Shown here: positions 53,931-63,587 of the stretch, piece by piece
Layout of the letters: every line of letters starts with the position of its first letter
Position numbering within the stretch: the stretch's first letter is position 1
DNA from: Thermocoleostomius sinensis A174
GTDB taxonomy: Bacteria; Cyanobacteriota; Cyanobacteriia; Elainellales; Elainellaceae
NCBI RefSeq assembly: GCF_026802175.1
Contig: NZ_CP113797.1
Coordinates: 4,503,026 to 4,567,025, forward strand
DNA length: 64,000 nt
Reading direction: 5' to 3'
Position numbers and translations under genes: made by a program
The notes under the pieces: model-generated
Seen by the model: the letters and a program-made list of their open reading frames with translations, nothing else
What the model was told of the DNA's origin: nothing
Databases searched by the model: none

Positions 53931-54914
53931 TTAGTTGGAATCTGCGGCGTTCGATTTCAGTAACTCTGGATGAACTCGAGTCGATCGACTGGTGGGCTGC
54001 AAGAGCAGTTCGTGCAAATGATAGCGGAAGCCCTCGTCCAAATAGGTTTGGCGCGTGTCTTCCCAATTTGCCAAGGCCTCTGCTTGTTGTTGCCGAATCT
54101 TTGCTTGTAACTCTGGCAGTGTGGATTTACGCCCCAGTTCCTCTGCTAGTAGTGCTTGCAGGATTTGAGTATCTTGGAATGTACCCAAATTGTCTTGAAT
54201 TTGCTTAATGTCTTGCACCCAATTGTAGAACTCATCTCCATAGAAGGGCACAAAAAATTCGGTTTGGTAGCGCACATGCTTACAGAGTTTTCTGAGATCA
54301 TGCAGTACCTCGGCATTTTCTTCAGAAATCTGGTCGGTCGGGATGAGCCAGCCAGGATGTAAACATAGCTCAGATAGCAAGGGGCTGAGCACATCCGGCA
54401 AGACTAACCCGATCGGCAGTTGCGCTACATCGGTAAATTTGGGGGTTTCAATCCAGTCTACATAGGACTTGTGGATGCGCTCAAACTCTCCATTTAGTAC
54501 CGCTTTCATCCGAGCAAATGCAATTTTGCGGCGATTGATCAGCACCTTCAACACTTGCTCCAGCTTCTTTTGTTCTCGTTGGTTCAAACCTGGAAGATAG
54601 TCATCTTGAAGACTGGCTGTTTGCACATCCAGATCGCGGACTTCGCCGAGCACTCTAGCCAAATCGCGCAGTTGTTTAGCATTTGCAGACTTCGGTAAGC
54701 AAACAGCATTTTCAAATATCTGTAGCGCCGTTCGCAGCCGCCGCGTTCCTACCCGCATTTGGTGCAAGTGTTCTGTTTCCTTATCGGCTAAAACTCCCTT
54801 TTTTCGCTTCACAACCCGCTTAAATTGGTCCGTAATGACCTGCTGAGCAAACTCACCAAGCGTCAGAGTGTGTGGGTCTACTTTTGCAACTGCCCCTTTC
54901 TGTGTGCTTGCCAT
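53931..54914 (-). CDS. CHAD domain protein
   Basis: About 327 residues from ATG 54914, with an upstream ATG ending at 54953 as an alternative. The conserved helical-histidine marks are HLHQMRVGTRRLRTALQIFE, RVLGEVRDLDV, and LHDLRKLCKHVRYQTEFF with Arg/Lys-rich helices. CHAD domains bind inorganic polyphosphate on their basic face. The protein is probably cytoplasmic. It is convergent with sigF. Confidence 0.9.
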   Translation of the reverse strand: MASTQKGAVAKVDPHTLTLGEFAQQVITDQFKRVVKRKKGVLADKETEHLHQMRVGTRRLRTALQIFENAVCLPKSANAKQLRDLARVLGEVRDLDVQTASLQDDYLPGLNQREQKKLEQVLKVLINRRKIAFARMKAVLNGEFERIHKSYVDWIETPKFTDVAQLPIGLVLPDVLSPLLSELCLHPGWLIPTDQISEENAEVLHDLRKLCKHVRYQTEFFVPFYGDEFYNWVQDIKQIQDNLGTFQDTQILQALLAEELGRKSTLPELQAKIRQQQAEALANWEDTRQTYLDEGFRYHLHELLLQPTSRSTRVHPELLKSNAADSN

Positions 54915-55231
54915 AGGCTTAAGTCGGAATATACAACCTGAAATTTCTAGCAATGGCTGTTTGCTAAACGAAGCAGAATAAGCAGGCTAACACAATCCTG
55001 CTGTGTGCTGTCGTGTCTCTGTGCAAACATTTGCTGAGTAAATAATCCTAACTCAGAATTGATTCAACTTGCATCCCCTGGGGGAGCTAACCCAACCGTT
55101 TCCCTATTGCTGATGGACTATTTCCCACTTTTAGCATCCAGTGTCGTCTACAAGACCTGACAATTGCTCAAAAATCGGCTACATCTAGCAGCGTTAGATC
55201 TTTTTTTACCACTAGCAATTAACTCATTCCT
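54915..55231. other. intergenic region upstream of the deacetylase fusion
   Basis: No gene is supported. A short TCCCC-TGGGGGA palindrome near 55074 lacks a loop. The region should contain promoters for the CHAD and deacetylase genes. Confidence 0.4.
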
Positions 55232-57118
55232 ATGAAGTTGCCCCACTGGGTCGGTCTTCTACGGTTACGGTGCCGCTGTTCCCGATCCTTCTTGCTGCAT
55301 TCAGTAGGCCTATCGATGACGATCGCGGCGCTTCCAGTGTTTGTTTTATCGCCCAAGTCTGTCTTGGCAAACGTGGTGCAACAACCTGTTTCTAGCCCGG
55401 TGTTGCCTTGTCCAGTTGGTCAGTTGGCAACTGCATCCTTGACGGCTGGAGCACCGTCTAGTCGAGTGGTGTATCCGTCAAACGTTAGCACACTGGTTGA
55501 GTCTGTCTTGCCGGGATTAGAACCATTATTTTCCGCTCGTCCTTTTCCGTTGATTCACGAACAAGCGCGCCTGTCCCGCGTTCCTGTGATCATGTATCAC
55601 GATATTCTGCCCACAAAAGAAGTATTTTTCGATGTCACTCCGGAGGAATTGGAAGCTCATTTTCAACTCATTCAAGCGGCTGGTTTGACACCGATCGGTC
55701 TCGATCAATTAGTGGAACACCTGTCTACGGGACGACAATTGCCTGCTAAACCGATCGTTTTGTCGTTTGACGATGGTTATGCCGGTCACTATACCCATGT
55801 GTTTCCGCTACTGAAACAGTATGGCTATCCGGCAGTGTTTGCGATTTATCCATCGAAAGTGGGTCGCGGTTTTGGGCGATCGAGCTTAACGTGGGAGCAA
55901 CTACGGGAAATGGTCGCTGATCCACTAGTGACGATTGCCTCGCACAGCATTACCCATCCCCCCGACCTGCGTGAACTGTCTGATGCTGAATTACGCCACG
56001 AAATCGTGGAATCGAAACGCATCTTGGAAACAGAACTGGGGCAGCCGATCGATCATTTTGTGTATCCCGAGGGTAAGTATGATGAGCGGGTGGCGCGTTG
56101 GGTTCAGCAATCTGGGTATCACTCGGCACTGACGATGAATGATGAGGACAATCGCTTTGCCGGACAGTCAGCGGACTTGCTGAGCGTCGATCGCATTGGG
56201 CAATCTCAGTTAGAGATGATTCTGGATTCGGTCTATGGTGGGCCACCGTTGTTGTCTGTAGGACAGTCTTTTAACTTTAACAATGCCATTCAACTGCATC
56301 GCCAGACCGTTGATGCGGTACCGCTGATTTTTGCTTCCGGTGGTCAACCCACCACGGTTCATGCTGATAGCCGTTATCAAGTTTGGGAGATTATGAAAAC
56401 AACAAAGGCGATTGCGGCAGTGGATGGTGGATTTTTTTCGTTGGAGTTTTTAGATTCTAACGATATGATTGGGCCTGTTTACAGCCAAAGCACCCAACAG
56501 TTTGTTCCGGCTAATGCAGCCGAGAACCGCAGCATTCAGGGGCGTCCGCTGGTGCTCATTGGTTCTAGCCGAGTGGAGTTTATTCCTTATGATCCAACGA
56601 AACACAATACGCTGAGGGGAATCCGGGCCGAAATGCCTGAAGTAACAGATGCGTTTGTGGCGGCCGCGTGGCTAGTGAAAAATGGGCAGCCGCGATCGCC
56701 TCATACCTTTAAGAACTTGTTTGATTTTGATGCCGCTCGCGATCGAGCCTTTTGGGGCATTGATCAGGCAGGTCAACCTGTAGTAGGTGTTTCCGGCGAT
56801 TATGTGGATTCGGTATCTCTAGGCAACGCTCTCAGCCAAGTGGGGCTACGCGATGCCGTAATGCTAGATTCTGGCGCCAGTGCGTCACTGGCTTACGAGG
56901 GGCAATCTTTAATGAGCTATGAGCCTCGCCCTGTGCCCCATGTTGTCGCTCTGTTGCCGCCGCCGGAGGTGCTTCCCCGTGTGAATCTGGCTCCGTCTCA
57001 AGAGAGTTTATCTGGTCGGGCGGCTTGTGCCACTGTGTCTAAGCAATCTCTGTCTGAGCAATCTTTATCTGAGCAACCTGTATCTCAACCATCTGACAAA
57101 GGAGTGAACGTCGAGTGA
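55232..57118 (+). CDS. polysaccharide deacetylase (NodB) fused to phosphodiester glycosidase domain
   Basis: A 628-residue secreted or lipid-anchored protein with an N-terminal hydrophobic signal (residues about 19-45, ending SVLANV). Residues about 115-300 form a NodB domain: VPVIMYHDI, PIVLSFDDGYAGHY (metal-binding Asp pair), ASHSITHPP (His pair). Residues about 355-600 form a phosphodiester N-acetylglucosaminidase-type domain: AIAAVDGGFFSLEFLDSND, GVSGDYVDSVSLGNALSQVGLRDAVMLDSGASASLAYEG. A Ser/Gln-rich tail repeats SEQSL. The two activities fit deacetylation and cleavage of capped glycans; this pairing is inference. It overlaps the next gene. Confidence 0.88.
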   Translation: MKLPHWVGLLRLRCRCSRSFLLHSVGLSMTIAALPVFVLSPKSVLANVVQQPVSSPVLPCPVGQLATASLTAGAPSSRVVYPSNVSTLVESVLPGLEPLFSARPFPLIHEQARLSRVPVIMYHDILPTKEVFFDVTPEELEAHFQLIQAAGLTPIGLDQLVEHLSTGRQLPAKPIVLSFDDGYAGHYTHVFPLLKQYGYPAVFAIYPSKVGRGFGRSSLTWEQLREMVADPLVTIASHSITHPPDLRELSDAELRHEIVESKRILETELGQPIDHFVYPEGKYDERVARWVQQSGYHSALTMNDEDNRFAGQSADLLSVDRIGQSQLEMILDSVYGGPPLLSVGQSFNFNNAIQLHRQTVDAVPLIFASGGQPTTVHADSRYQVWEIMKTTKAIAAVDGGFFSLEFLDSNDMIGPVYSQSTQQFVPANAAENRSIQGRPLVLIGSSRVEFIPYDPTKHNTLRGIRAEMPEVTDAFVAAAWLVKNGQPRSPHTFKNLFDFDAARDRAFWGIDQAGQPVVGVSGDYVDSVSLGNALSQVGLRDAVMLDSGASASLAYEGQSLMSYEPRPVPHVVALLPPPEVLPRVNLAPSQESLSGRAACATVSKQSLSEQSLSEQPVSQPSDKGVNVE

Positions 57119-58056
57119 CCCTGAAACCTGATTCTTTTCAACCCGCGTCGCGTAAGAAAATCAATGTCTGGATTAAAACTCCTAGGCGGCTACACTGGGT
57201 TAGGTTAGGGATCAGGGGGATTCGGCAAGCACTATTTTGTGACTTTAACGGTGGGCAACGGCGATCGTGGACAACGAGAACCCGGTTGAAGGTATGGCAC
57301 ATTGGACTCGTGTTTTGGCTGGGGGTGCTCACTGCCATAGTGCAGTCGGCCTTGTTGCAGATAGTCAGCCCAGATACGGCTCAACGGCTGCATCAAGCTA
57401 CATCCGAGATTGTACAAGTGCTAGAGCCGACGGCATGGCTTCCAACCCCGATCGACATGCCTAAAGCGATGGCTGGGCTGGCACAACTGGAAATTCGATC
57501 GTACAATGCCAATTTTGCCTATCTGGGGCACTTGCCCTATGACAAACCCTCTGCCGATCAATTGGTTCCATTCCCTAGCGAGCCGCCCTATATGACTCGA
57601 GCAGGCGAAACGCTACATCAAGAGGCGGTGGCAGCCCTGAAAACCATGATGACAGCCGCACAGCAGGAAGGAATTTTTCTGTTTCTCGTGTCTGGCTTTC
57701 GAGATTTATCGACGCAACATTTGTTATTCCAAGCCCGAACAGCCGCACTGGGGTCCGAAGCAGCGGCAGCTAAGGCGGTGGCTCCTCCTGGATACAGTGA
57801 GCATCATACAGGTTATGCGATCGATTTAGCGGATGGGCTAAACGATTTTCGGGATTTTGAGCATACGGCTGCTTTCGCTTGGATGACGACTCATGCCCAC
57901 GAATATGGCTTTGAGCTATCTTTTCCGCCCGGAAATCCTCAAGGAGTCGATTATGAACCTTGGCATTGGCGGTTTGTTGGATCGCCCACGGCTTTAGACA
58001 TCTTTGCCACTGCAAGAGAGAAATTGGGAAAGAATGAATTTCAAACGGACAACTAG
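57115..58056 (+). CDS. D-alanyl-D-alanine carboxypeptidase family protein (M15/VanY-like)
   Basis: The 313-residue protein has a basic cytoplasmic N-terminus, one membrane anchor (about residues 60-82, HIGLVFWLGVLTAIVQSALLQIV), and a periplasmic zinc peptidase of the M15B/VanY class. The motifs are LVSGFRDLSTQ, GYSEHHTGYAIDLADG (zinc-binding His and Asp) and VDYEPWHWRFVG (the final His). It trims the terminal D-Ala of peptidoglycan stems. GTG 57115 overlaps the upstream TGA by 4 nt (GTGA), so the pair is translationally coupled. Confidence 0.9.
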   Translation: MTLKPDSFQPASRKKINVWIKTPRRLHWVRLGIRGIRQALFCDFNGGQRRSWTTRTRLKVWHIGLVFWLGVLTAIVQSALLQIVSPDTAQRLHQATSEIVQVLEPTAWLPTPIDMPKAMAGLAQLEIRSYNANFAYLGHLPYDKPSADQLVPFPSEPPYMTRAGETLHQEAVAALKTMMTAAQQEGIFLFLVSGFRDLSTQHLLFQARTAALGSEAAAAKAVAPPGYSEHHTGYAIDLADGLNDFRDFEHTAAFAWMTTHAHEYGFELSFPPGNPQGVDYEPWHWRFVGSPTALDIFATAREKLGKNEFQTDN

Positions 58057-58205
58057 TCAAAGGCACTGATGAGCCGCAATGCCGACATAAGTGCGGGCGT
58101 GTTTTTCGATGCAGAGTGGGTTCCGGTGAATGCGGCGCCTCGAACTCTGACAACAATTTTGACCTGTGCGGTTTTCGGTTCAGGAATCCTTATTCAATAT
58201 TCAAT

Positions 58206-58409
58206 CTATTGAACCGGTGTCAATCGATTGTTGTTTGTTGATGTTCCAATGTTAGTGGCACACATGATTCTGCCTAATTTCTCTAGATAAGAAATTGCAG
58301 TTTTCGGCAAAGTACCCGGCACTTTTACGCCAGCAACCTCGTACAAAAGGTAAATGCGATCGGCGATCGTTCCTTCTATAGTTTGAATATGCTCATCGTT
58401 TGCCCCCAC
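58206..58409 (-). CDS. possible small helical protein, unknown
   Basis: A 67-residue frame starting at GTG 58407-58409, with DEHIQTIEGTIADRIYLLYEVAGVKVP and KTAISYLEKLGRIMCATNIG. The composition is protein-like (a helix-turn-helix-like pair of helices) and unlike a shadow, but there is no ribosome site and no family recognition. It lies in the 400-bp gap between the carboxypeptidase and kinase genes, where nothing else is seen. Confidence 0.4.
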   Translation of the reverse strand: MGANDEHIQTIEGTIADRIYLLYEVAGVKVPGTLPKTAISYLEKLGRIMCATNIGTSTNNNRLTPVQ

Positions 58410-58456
58410 GATGCATCTACCAAAGCCCCTAGCAAGTCGATGGTTTAATGTAACTC

Positions 58457-59161
58457 GTGATACTGGTTTTTTGCGTCATGCTATTACTTTGGTCTGTAGT
58501 CTCCTATTTGGAGATGCAACATGCGTTGCAGTGGTGGTTTAAGCGTCAGTCTGCTCAGCTTTCGTCTGAGTCAGAGCAAATTCACAACGGTTTGTTGCAA
58601 GAGGTGTTTGCGATTCGTCGCAGTCTGGAATTGTCCTTAATTGAGGAAACGGGTGTTTCGCTAAACCAGGGGCACGATTGGCTACACAAAGCGGAAAAGC
58701 TGCACCAATCACTTGAGCAACTAAGTGATACCTTGTCGCCGCCGTTTTTGTCTGAAAGCTTGCCGTTGGCCATGCAGTGTATGCTGGCGCGACAACGAAA
58801 CCAGTCGGGGTTAAACCTGGAGGTGACGTTGCCGTCCCAGTGGAACGATGCATCATCAGAACGTAATCGCATCATTTTGATGGTTCTAGATGAGTTGCTG
58901 AAGTTGGCTCTGCCCAAGGCGGCGATCGAAGCAACCCAGCGAATTGGTCTGAGTGCTGACGAAACCACAGGCGAATTAACGGTTGAACTGACTTATCCAG
59001 ATCTGCAAACTCTCACCAGCCTGATGCAAACAAAAGAGTTGAAGTATCTCTGTTGCTGTTTTCAATGTTTAGCCCCTGGACGGTGTATATGTCAAAAAGA
59101 GAATCTTACGGTAATTTGGCGGTTCCGTTGGAGGTTACAAGAAGCTTATCCGTTACAGTGA
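58457..59161 (+). CDS. degenerate histidine-kinase-like protein with HNGxLQ box
   Basis: The 234-residue protein (GTG start) has an N-terminal membrane helix (ILVFCVMLLLWSVVSYL), a helix with EQIHNGLLQEVFAIRRSLE near residue 40-58, where His43 sits in an IHNGxLQ box, and a C-terminal part that fits the HATPase position but lacks its boxes: DELLKLALPKAAIEA replaces the N-box and there is no DxGxG. It is therefore unlikely to bind ATP as a kinase does. The same box occurs in the CHASE2 kinase downstream. A dimer partner or phosphotransfer role is inference. Confidence 0.7.
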   Translation: MILVFCVMLLLWSVVSYLEMQHALQWWFKRQSAQLSSESEQIHNGLLQEVFAIRRSLELSLIEETGVSLNQGHDWLHKAEKLHQSLEQLSDTLSPPFLSESLPLAMQCMLARQRNQSGLNLEVTLPSQWNDASSERNRIILMVLDELLKLALPKAAIEATQRIGLSADETTGELTVELTYPDLQTLTSLMQTKELKYLCCCFQCLAPGRCICQKENLTVIWRFRWRLQEAYPLQ

Positions 59162-59202
59162 AGGATAAACGGACAAAACCGGATACTGGTACATCAGCGC
59201 CC

Positions 59203-59850
59203 ATGAAACTCACTATCGTTGTCATTGATGATCATGAACTTGTTCTAGATGGAACGGTCAGCACATTACGGCAAAAATATCCAGACGCCACGGTGTTCAC
59301 TGCTGACACGAAACAATCGGGGCAAGATATGGTTAACAGTACGCATCCAGACCTGGTAGTTGTAGATTTATCGATACCCGAAACCGTTGAGGAAGTGGCA
59401 CGGGTTGACACGGGAATTGAATTATTAAAAAACTTAATGCAAAAGCATCCCACCCTCAATATTGTGGTGCAAAGCGCCAATGTGCGACCGTTGGTGCGCT
59501 TGAAGCCGATGATTGATGATCACGAAGGTGGATTTACCATTGCTGATAAAAATCTGCGTCGAGATGAAATGCTCAAGAAAGTAAGCATGGCGATCGACGG
59601 CGGACGATATTTACCGAAGGAAATGAAATTAGGCTTGGAAGTGAAGCCAGAATGGTTAGAAGTATTGCGCTTGGCTTTTCAAGAAGGGTTGCAAGATAAA
59701 GCGATCGCCAAACGCATGAATTTATCCGAAAGAACAGTACGACACTATTGGACAAAACTGCAAGATGCCCTAAGCGTTTATCCCGAAGATGATCAAAACT
59801 TGCGAATTCAGGTAGAAATCCGGGCACGGGAAGAAGGATTAATTGATTAA
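59203..59850 (+). CDS. NarL/LuxR-type response regulator
   Basis: The 215-residue regulator starts at ATG 59203 (open to 59053, overlapping the upstream gene). The receiver has VVIDDHELVLDG at residues 6-17 and phosphoacceptor Asp55 in VVVDLSIPE; the late Lys position is atypical (GGFTIADKNLRR). The C-terminal HTH is LAFQEGLQDKAIAKRMNLSERTVRHYWTKLQD (residues about 158-190), with the LuxR-like four-helix layout. It sits between the degenerate kinase (41 bp upstream) and the CHASE2 kinase (29 bp downstream), which are its likely partners. Confidence 0.9.
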   Translation: MKLTIVVIDDHELVLDGTVSTLRQKYPDATVFTADTKQSGQDMVNSTHPDLVVVDLSIPETVEEVARVDTGIELLKNLMQKHPTLNIVVQSANVRPLVRLKPMIDDHEGGFTIADKNLRRDEMLKKVSMAIDGGRYLPKEMKLGLEVKPEWLEVLRLAFQEGLQDKAIAKRMNLSERTVRHYWTKLQDALSVYPEDDQNLRIQVEIRAREEGLID

Positions 59851-59879
59851 ACCCAGATCAATCAGCATAAAACAAAGTT

Positions 59880-61784
59880 GTGAAACGTTACACCTGGGAA
59901 GCCATTCGGAAAGAACTAATACTTTGGCGAATTGGAGCGCTGCCAGGGCTATTGGTTATTGGTCTCGTAGTTTTATTGCGCTTGACGGGTTCGTTACAGC
60001 AAATGGAATGGTGGTCGCTTGATCATCTCTTGCGATCGCGTCCCAACGAACCCACCGACGATCGAGTCTTAATTGTTGGCATCGATGAAGCGGACATCAA
60101 TGAAGTTGGCGTCCATCCCATTCCCGATCAGCAACTGGCCGCTCTGCTCAAAAAACTGCAAACCTATCAACCAGCGGCGATCGGCATTGATATTGTGCGC
60201 GATTTACCGATTAAACCCGGTGAAGCCGAGCTAGAGCAAGTCTTTCAAACCCATAACAATATTATCGGGATTGAGAAAGTTCTACCCGATGACATTGGCG
60301 CTACGATCGACCCACCCCGAGGGTTGCCGCCCCAGCAGGTGGGCTTTGCCGATGTGGTATTGGATCAAGATAGCTCCATGCGACGCAGTTTGCTGGGCAC
60401 CCCCACCAAAACCGGAGATTATCAGTTTTCGCTGGCGTTGCGCTTGGCTTGGCTTTACCTAGATCGATATGGCTGTCAACTGGCGAATGGGGTGCAAGAT
60501 ATCGAGGCGTTGAGTTTTTGCTCAGTGGAACTGCGACGGTTTCAACCCAACGACGGAGGATATATTCATGCCGATGCCCGTGGCAACCAGATATTGATTA
60601 ACTATCGCTCTGGCGAACAGCCTTTCCGTCGGGTATCGATGATACAGGTGTTGCGGGGAGAGGTGGCAGAAGACTGGATTCGCGATCGCGTGATTCTCAT
60701 AGGCGTCACAGCTACGAGCGGGCGCGATATGGTCAAGTCAGAAGCGGTCGATCACAATACCTCCGGCTTGATCTTTGGCATTGAAACCCATGCCCATGTT
60801 ACCAGTCAAATCATCAGTATGGTGTTGGACGATCGACCCGCACTGATGGTGTGGAGCGACGGTTGGGATTATGTTTGGATTATTGGCTGGGGTCTTTTAG
60901 GAATTTTGTTTGGACGAATTTTTACGTCACCCGTGAAAACATTGCTAGGGTTGGGAATTGCGGTGGCTCTGCTGTTTGGCATTTCCTATACGGCGTTAGT
61001 GATGGGGTGGTGGTTGCCGATCGTGCCAGCGGCAATGGTGCTGGTGTTAAATGGAGCCGGACTGACAGCCTCGCTGTTTTATCGCTATCAGCAAGACCTG
61101 AAAGCCCGCATTCAAGATCGCCAGCAAGTCATCGATCAAACCTTTGATGCCATTCACAACGGCCCTCTGCAAACCCTAGCTCGCCTGTTGCGCAATACCC
61201 AGGAACAAGTACCACTCGAGCAATTGCACGCTGATTTGGAACGATTGAACCAAGAACTGCGATCGGTCTATGAGGCGGTGCAGCAAGAGTCCTTACCCCA
61301 AAGCAAAACTCTGTATCTTTGCAATGGGGCAAACTTAAACCTGCAACACGCTACCCACGAACTGCTGCATGAAGTCTATCGCAACACCATGACACGCAGT
61401 TTCCCTTGTTTCAAAACCGTCAAAGCAAAAATTGTCTCGTTTGAACATATCGACGACCGACCGCTGAGTTTAGAACAAAAGCGAGGTCTGTGCCGTTTTT
61501 TGGAAGAAGCCCTATGCAATGCTGGCAAATATGCGACGGGAATGACCCGGCTTGAAGTGGTTTGTAAACCCGAAAATCATTGGATTGTGGTGCGCGTCGT
61601 GGATAACGGCTTAGGGATAGAGGGTGGATCAGACGGGCAGATGAGTCCTTCGGGCGGTCGAGGTACGCGCCAAGCTAAACAGTTAGCCCGACAATTAAAT
61701 GGAATGTTCCGCCGATCGCCCAATCGCCCCAAAGGAACCATCTGTGAAATCAGTTATCCTATGAACAAGCTGTGGTTTCGCTAG
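59880..61784 (+). CDS. CHASE2-domain sensor histidine kinase
   Basis: The 634-residue protein (GTG start) has a first membrane helix at about 18-36, a large extracytoplasmic CHASE2 domain (about 40-320: VLIVGIDEADINEVG, AAIGIDIVRDLP, GYIHADARGNQILINYRSG, DWIRDRVILIGVTA), three helices at about 329-400, and a HisKA_3-like dimerisation helix FDAIHNGPLQTLARLL with His426. The ATPase domain has FLEEALCNAGKYA (N-box), VDNGLGIEGG (G1) and GGRGTRQAKQLA (G2). CHASE2 senses an external signal of unknown nature. It is the full kinase of this module. Confidence 0.93.
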   Translation: MKRYTWEAIRKELILWRIGALPGLLVIGLVVLLRLTGSLQQMEWWSLDHLLRSRPNEPTDDRVLIVGIDEADINEVGVHPIPDQQLAALLKKLQTYQPAAIGIDIVRDLPIKPGEAELEQVFQTHNNIIGIEKVLPDDIGATIDPPRGLPPQQVGFADVVLDQDSSMRRSLLGTPTKTGDYQFSLALRLAWLYLDRYGCQLANGVQDIEALSFCSVELRRFQPNDGGYIHADARGNQILINYRSGEQPFRRVSMIQVLRGEVAEDWIRDRVILIGVTATSGRDMVKSEAVDHNTSGLIFGIETHAHVTSQIISMVLDDRPALMVWSDGWDYVWIIGWGLLGILFGRIFTSPVKTLLGLGIAVALLFGISYTALVMGWWLPIVPAAMVLVLNGAGLTASLFYRYQQDLKARIQDRQQVIDQTFDAIHNGPLQTLARLLRNTQEQVPLEQLHADLERLNQELRSVYEAVQQESLPQSKTLYLCNGANLNLQHATHELLHEVYRNTMTRSFPCFKTVKAKIVSFEHIDDRPLSLEQKRGLCRFLEEALCNAGKYATGMTRLEVVCKPENHWIVVRVVDNGLGIEGGSDGQMSPSGGRGTRQAKQLARQLNGMFRRSPNRPKGTICEISYPMNKLWFR

Positions 61785-61808
61785 TTCTCACAAAGCCTTA
61801 TCTCTCCC

Positions 61809-63587
61809 CTATTCCTCTTTTTCAACAACCGACGGCAGCGGCCCGACCGTTCTGTCCGATCGCGGCATCAACACCCGCACATCATGGCGTGTCGTGCGAT
61901 TGTCTTGCACTGATGTTGTCAGTCCGATCGCTCGAATAGCGCTGAGGGTTTGGCGATTGGAGTCTGGTAAAGCCGGAAGCGGCAGGCTGATGTTGGGGTT
62001 CACCAACTGATCTACCGCCAGAAAGAAGTGCCCACTCGCAGCTTCTAAATCCGTTGCGGTCGCGCTTTGAAATAAACTACTGGTTGCTAAAGGGGTGTCG
62101 GGGGCGGGGGCCACGGCTTCCGCCACACCGGGGCCAACTGCCACGTAAACAATATTGCCGTCTAGCCAGCCACGAGTGACGGTGAGAGAGGCAAAGGGCG
62201 ATGTCCAAGTCATTACAGGCTGTCCTTCTACTTGCGCTTCCTGCACTTGCCAACCGTTGCGCTCTTGCATGACTTGATCGAGCTTATTAAATGTTTCATC
62301 GGCCGCTTTGCGATCGCTGGCTTGAATCAGCAGCAGCACACCTGCGGTCGTCACCGCGTTATCGGCTGGAGCCGGAGCCGACAGCAACGACAGGGCAAAT
62401 TCGCCGTCTGTCCACGGAATTACCTCCTGATCCCAATCTAAGCCTGTAAAGTTGCGGAAAGCTTGGCGAATGGTATCTGGACTCCAAACGCGCCGTTGTA
62501 ACGTTGATGGTGTCACGTCTGAAGCAGGCACGGGTTCCGAATAGTTTTCCCAAAACTCCTTCAGGTTATCGCCCGATGCCATCAATACTGTCTGATTGGG
62601 CAGCAACACTGGCATTCGTTCGGCGCTGTTTTGTACCTTCAACCGCAACCGACTGTTGGGTGCCACCCAAGTCGTTCCTCGAAAGCGAACCCCATCCGAC
62701 TCTAGCGTCATTGCCGACGCTATCCCTTGATTAGTTTGCAGCAAACTCAATAACTGAGGTGGAATGGGCTGATTGGGGTTGCTGGAGGTAAATTCTGTGG
62801 CGGCTGGCACATTGACATATAGCCGCATGAAGGGATTAGTCACGGTTTCGCGCAGTTGACTAAAAGCCCGCCCATAGTCGGAATTTTGGGCGACCGACGC
62901 TCTGCCCTTGAGCGTATCAATCACTCGCTCGATCGATTGAGCATCCCCAGATACGACCAAAAAGCGATTGTCTATTAAGGTTGCCGCATAATCTAGCTGA
63001 GTTTGACCATGTACTTCTCGAATCGTCTCGCCCTTATACTCTCGATCGACCCACTCTTGCTCAGCAGTAACATTAGGGGAACTCAGAAAGCGTTGTGCTC
63101 GATCGACATCGGCAATCGGCAAAATCATCACAGCCGATCGATCGAATTCAAGGGTATTGGGTGTGCGGTAGGGACGAACCACCTTGTTGCTAGCATCCTC
63201 GTCCATTGTTGGGGGGGGCAAAAACGCCACTGTGATCTCTTCGCCAACCCAAGGACGAATATCGCGCTGATAATCAATGCCGTTAGCCGTAAACAAGCGA
63301 TCGCGCCAAGTTGCTAGCCCCCGATCAAACGAGGCTTGAGAATCGGTCGTGCCATACTGCCGCAGCCGCCGCCATTGCCCCTCGTCACTGGTAAACGAAA
63401 GACTCATGGCTGTCTCTTGTGGCAAGGCATCTGCCCCCGTAGGCAGTTCTGAAAGCGGCGTGCGTTGCAGCAGCCACCAAGCCGTTGCCCCACCTGCCAT
63501 CAGCGCCAATGCTGTTCCTACCGTTAGCAATAAGGTTGGTTTCTTTTTCCACATCACAGTCACAGCCGATCGCCTAGATTTTGCCAT
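61809..63587 (-). CDS. DUF3352 domain protein, membrane-anchored
   Basis: The 592-residue protein has an N-terminal anchor (KKPTLLLTVGTALALMAGGATAWWLL) and a long extracytoplasmic region matching cyanobacterial DUF3352: ALPQETAMSLSFTSDEGQWRRL, NGIDYQRDIRPWVGEEITVAFLPPP, GETIREVHGQTQLDYAATLIDNRFLVVSGD and EGQPVMTWTSP. The function is unknown. ATG 63585-63587 lies in the innermost of three 14-bp repeats; an internal ATG (63552-63554, MWKKKPTLL) is a credible alternative start. It is convergent with the CHASE2 gene. Confidence 0.88.
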   Translation of the reverse strand: MAKSRRSAVTVMWKKKPTLLLTVGTALALMAGGATAWWLLQRTPLSELPTGADALPQETAMSLSFTSDEGQWRRLRQYGTTDSQASFDRGLATWRDRLFTANGIDYQRDIRPWVGEEITVAFLPPPTMDEDASNKVVRPYRTPNTLEFDRSAVMILPIADVDRAQRFLSSPNVTAEQEWVDREYKGETIREVHGQTQLDYAATLIDNRFLVVSGDAQSIERVIDTLKGRASVAQNSDYGRAFSQLRETVTNPFMRLYVNVPAATEFTSSNPNQPIPPQLLSLLQTNQGIASAMTLESDGVRFRGTTWVAPNSRLRLKVQNSAERMPVLLPNQTVLMASGDNLKEFWENYSEPVPASDVTPSTLQRRVWSPDTIRQAFRNFTGLDWDQEVIPWTDGEFALSLLSAPAPADNAVTTAGVLLLIQASDRKAADETFNKLDQVMQERNGWQVQEAQVEGQPVMTWTSPFASLTVTRGWLDGNIVYVAVGPGVAEAVAPAPDTPLATSSLFQSATATDLEAASGHFFLAVDQLVNPNISLPLPALPDSNRQTLSAIRAIGLTTSVQDNRTTRHDVRVLMPRSDRTVGPLPSVVEKEE

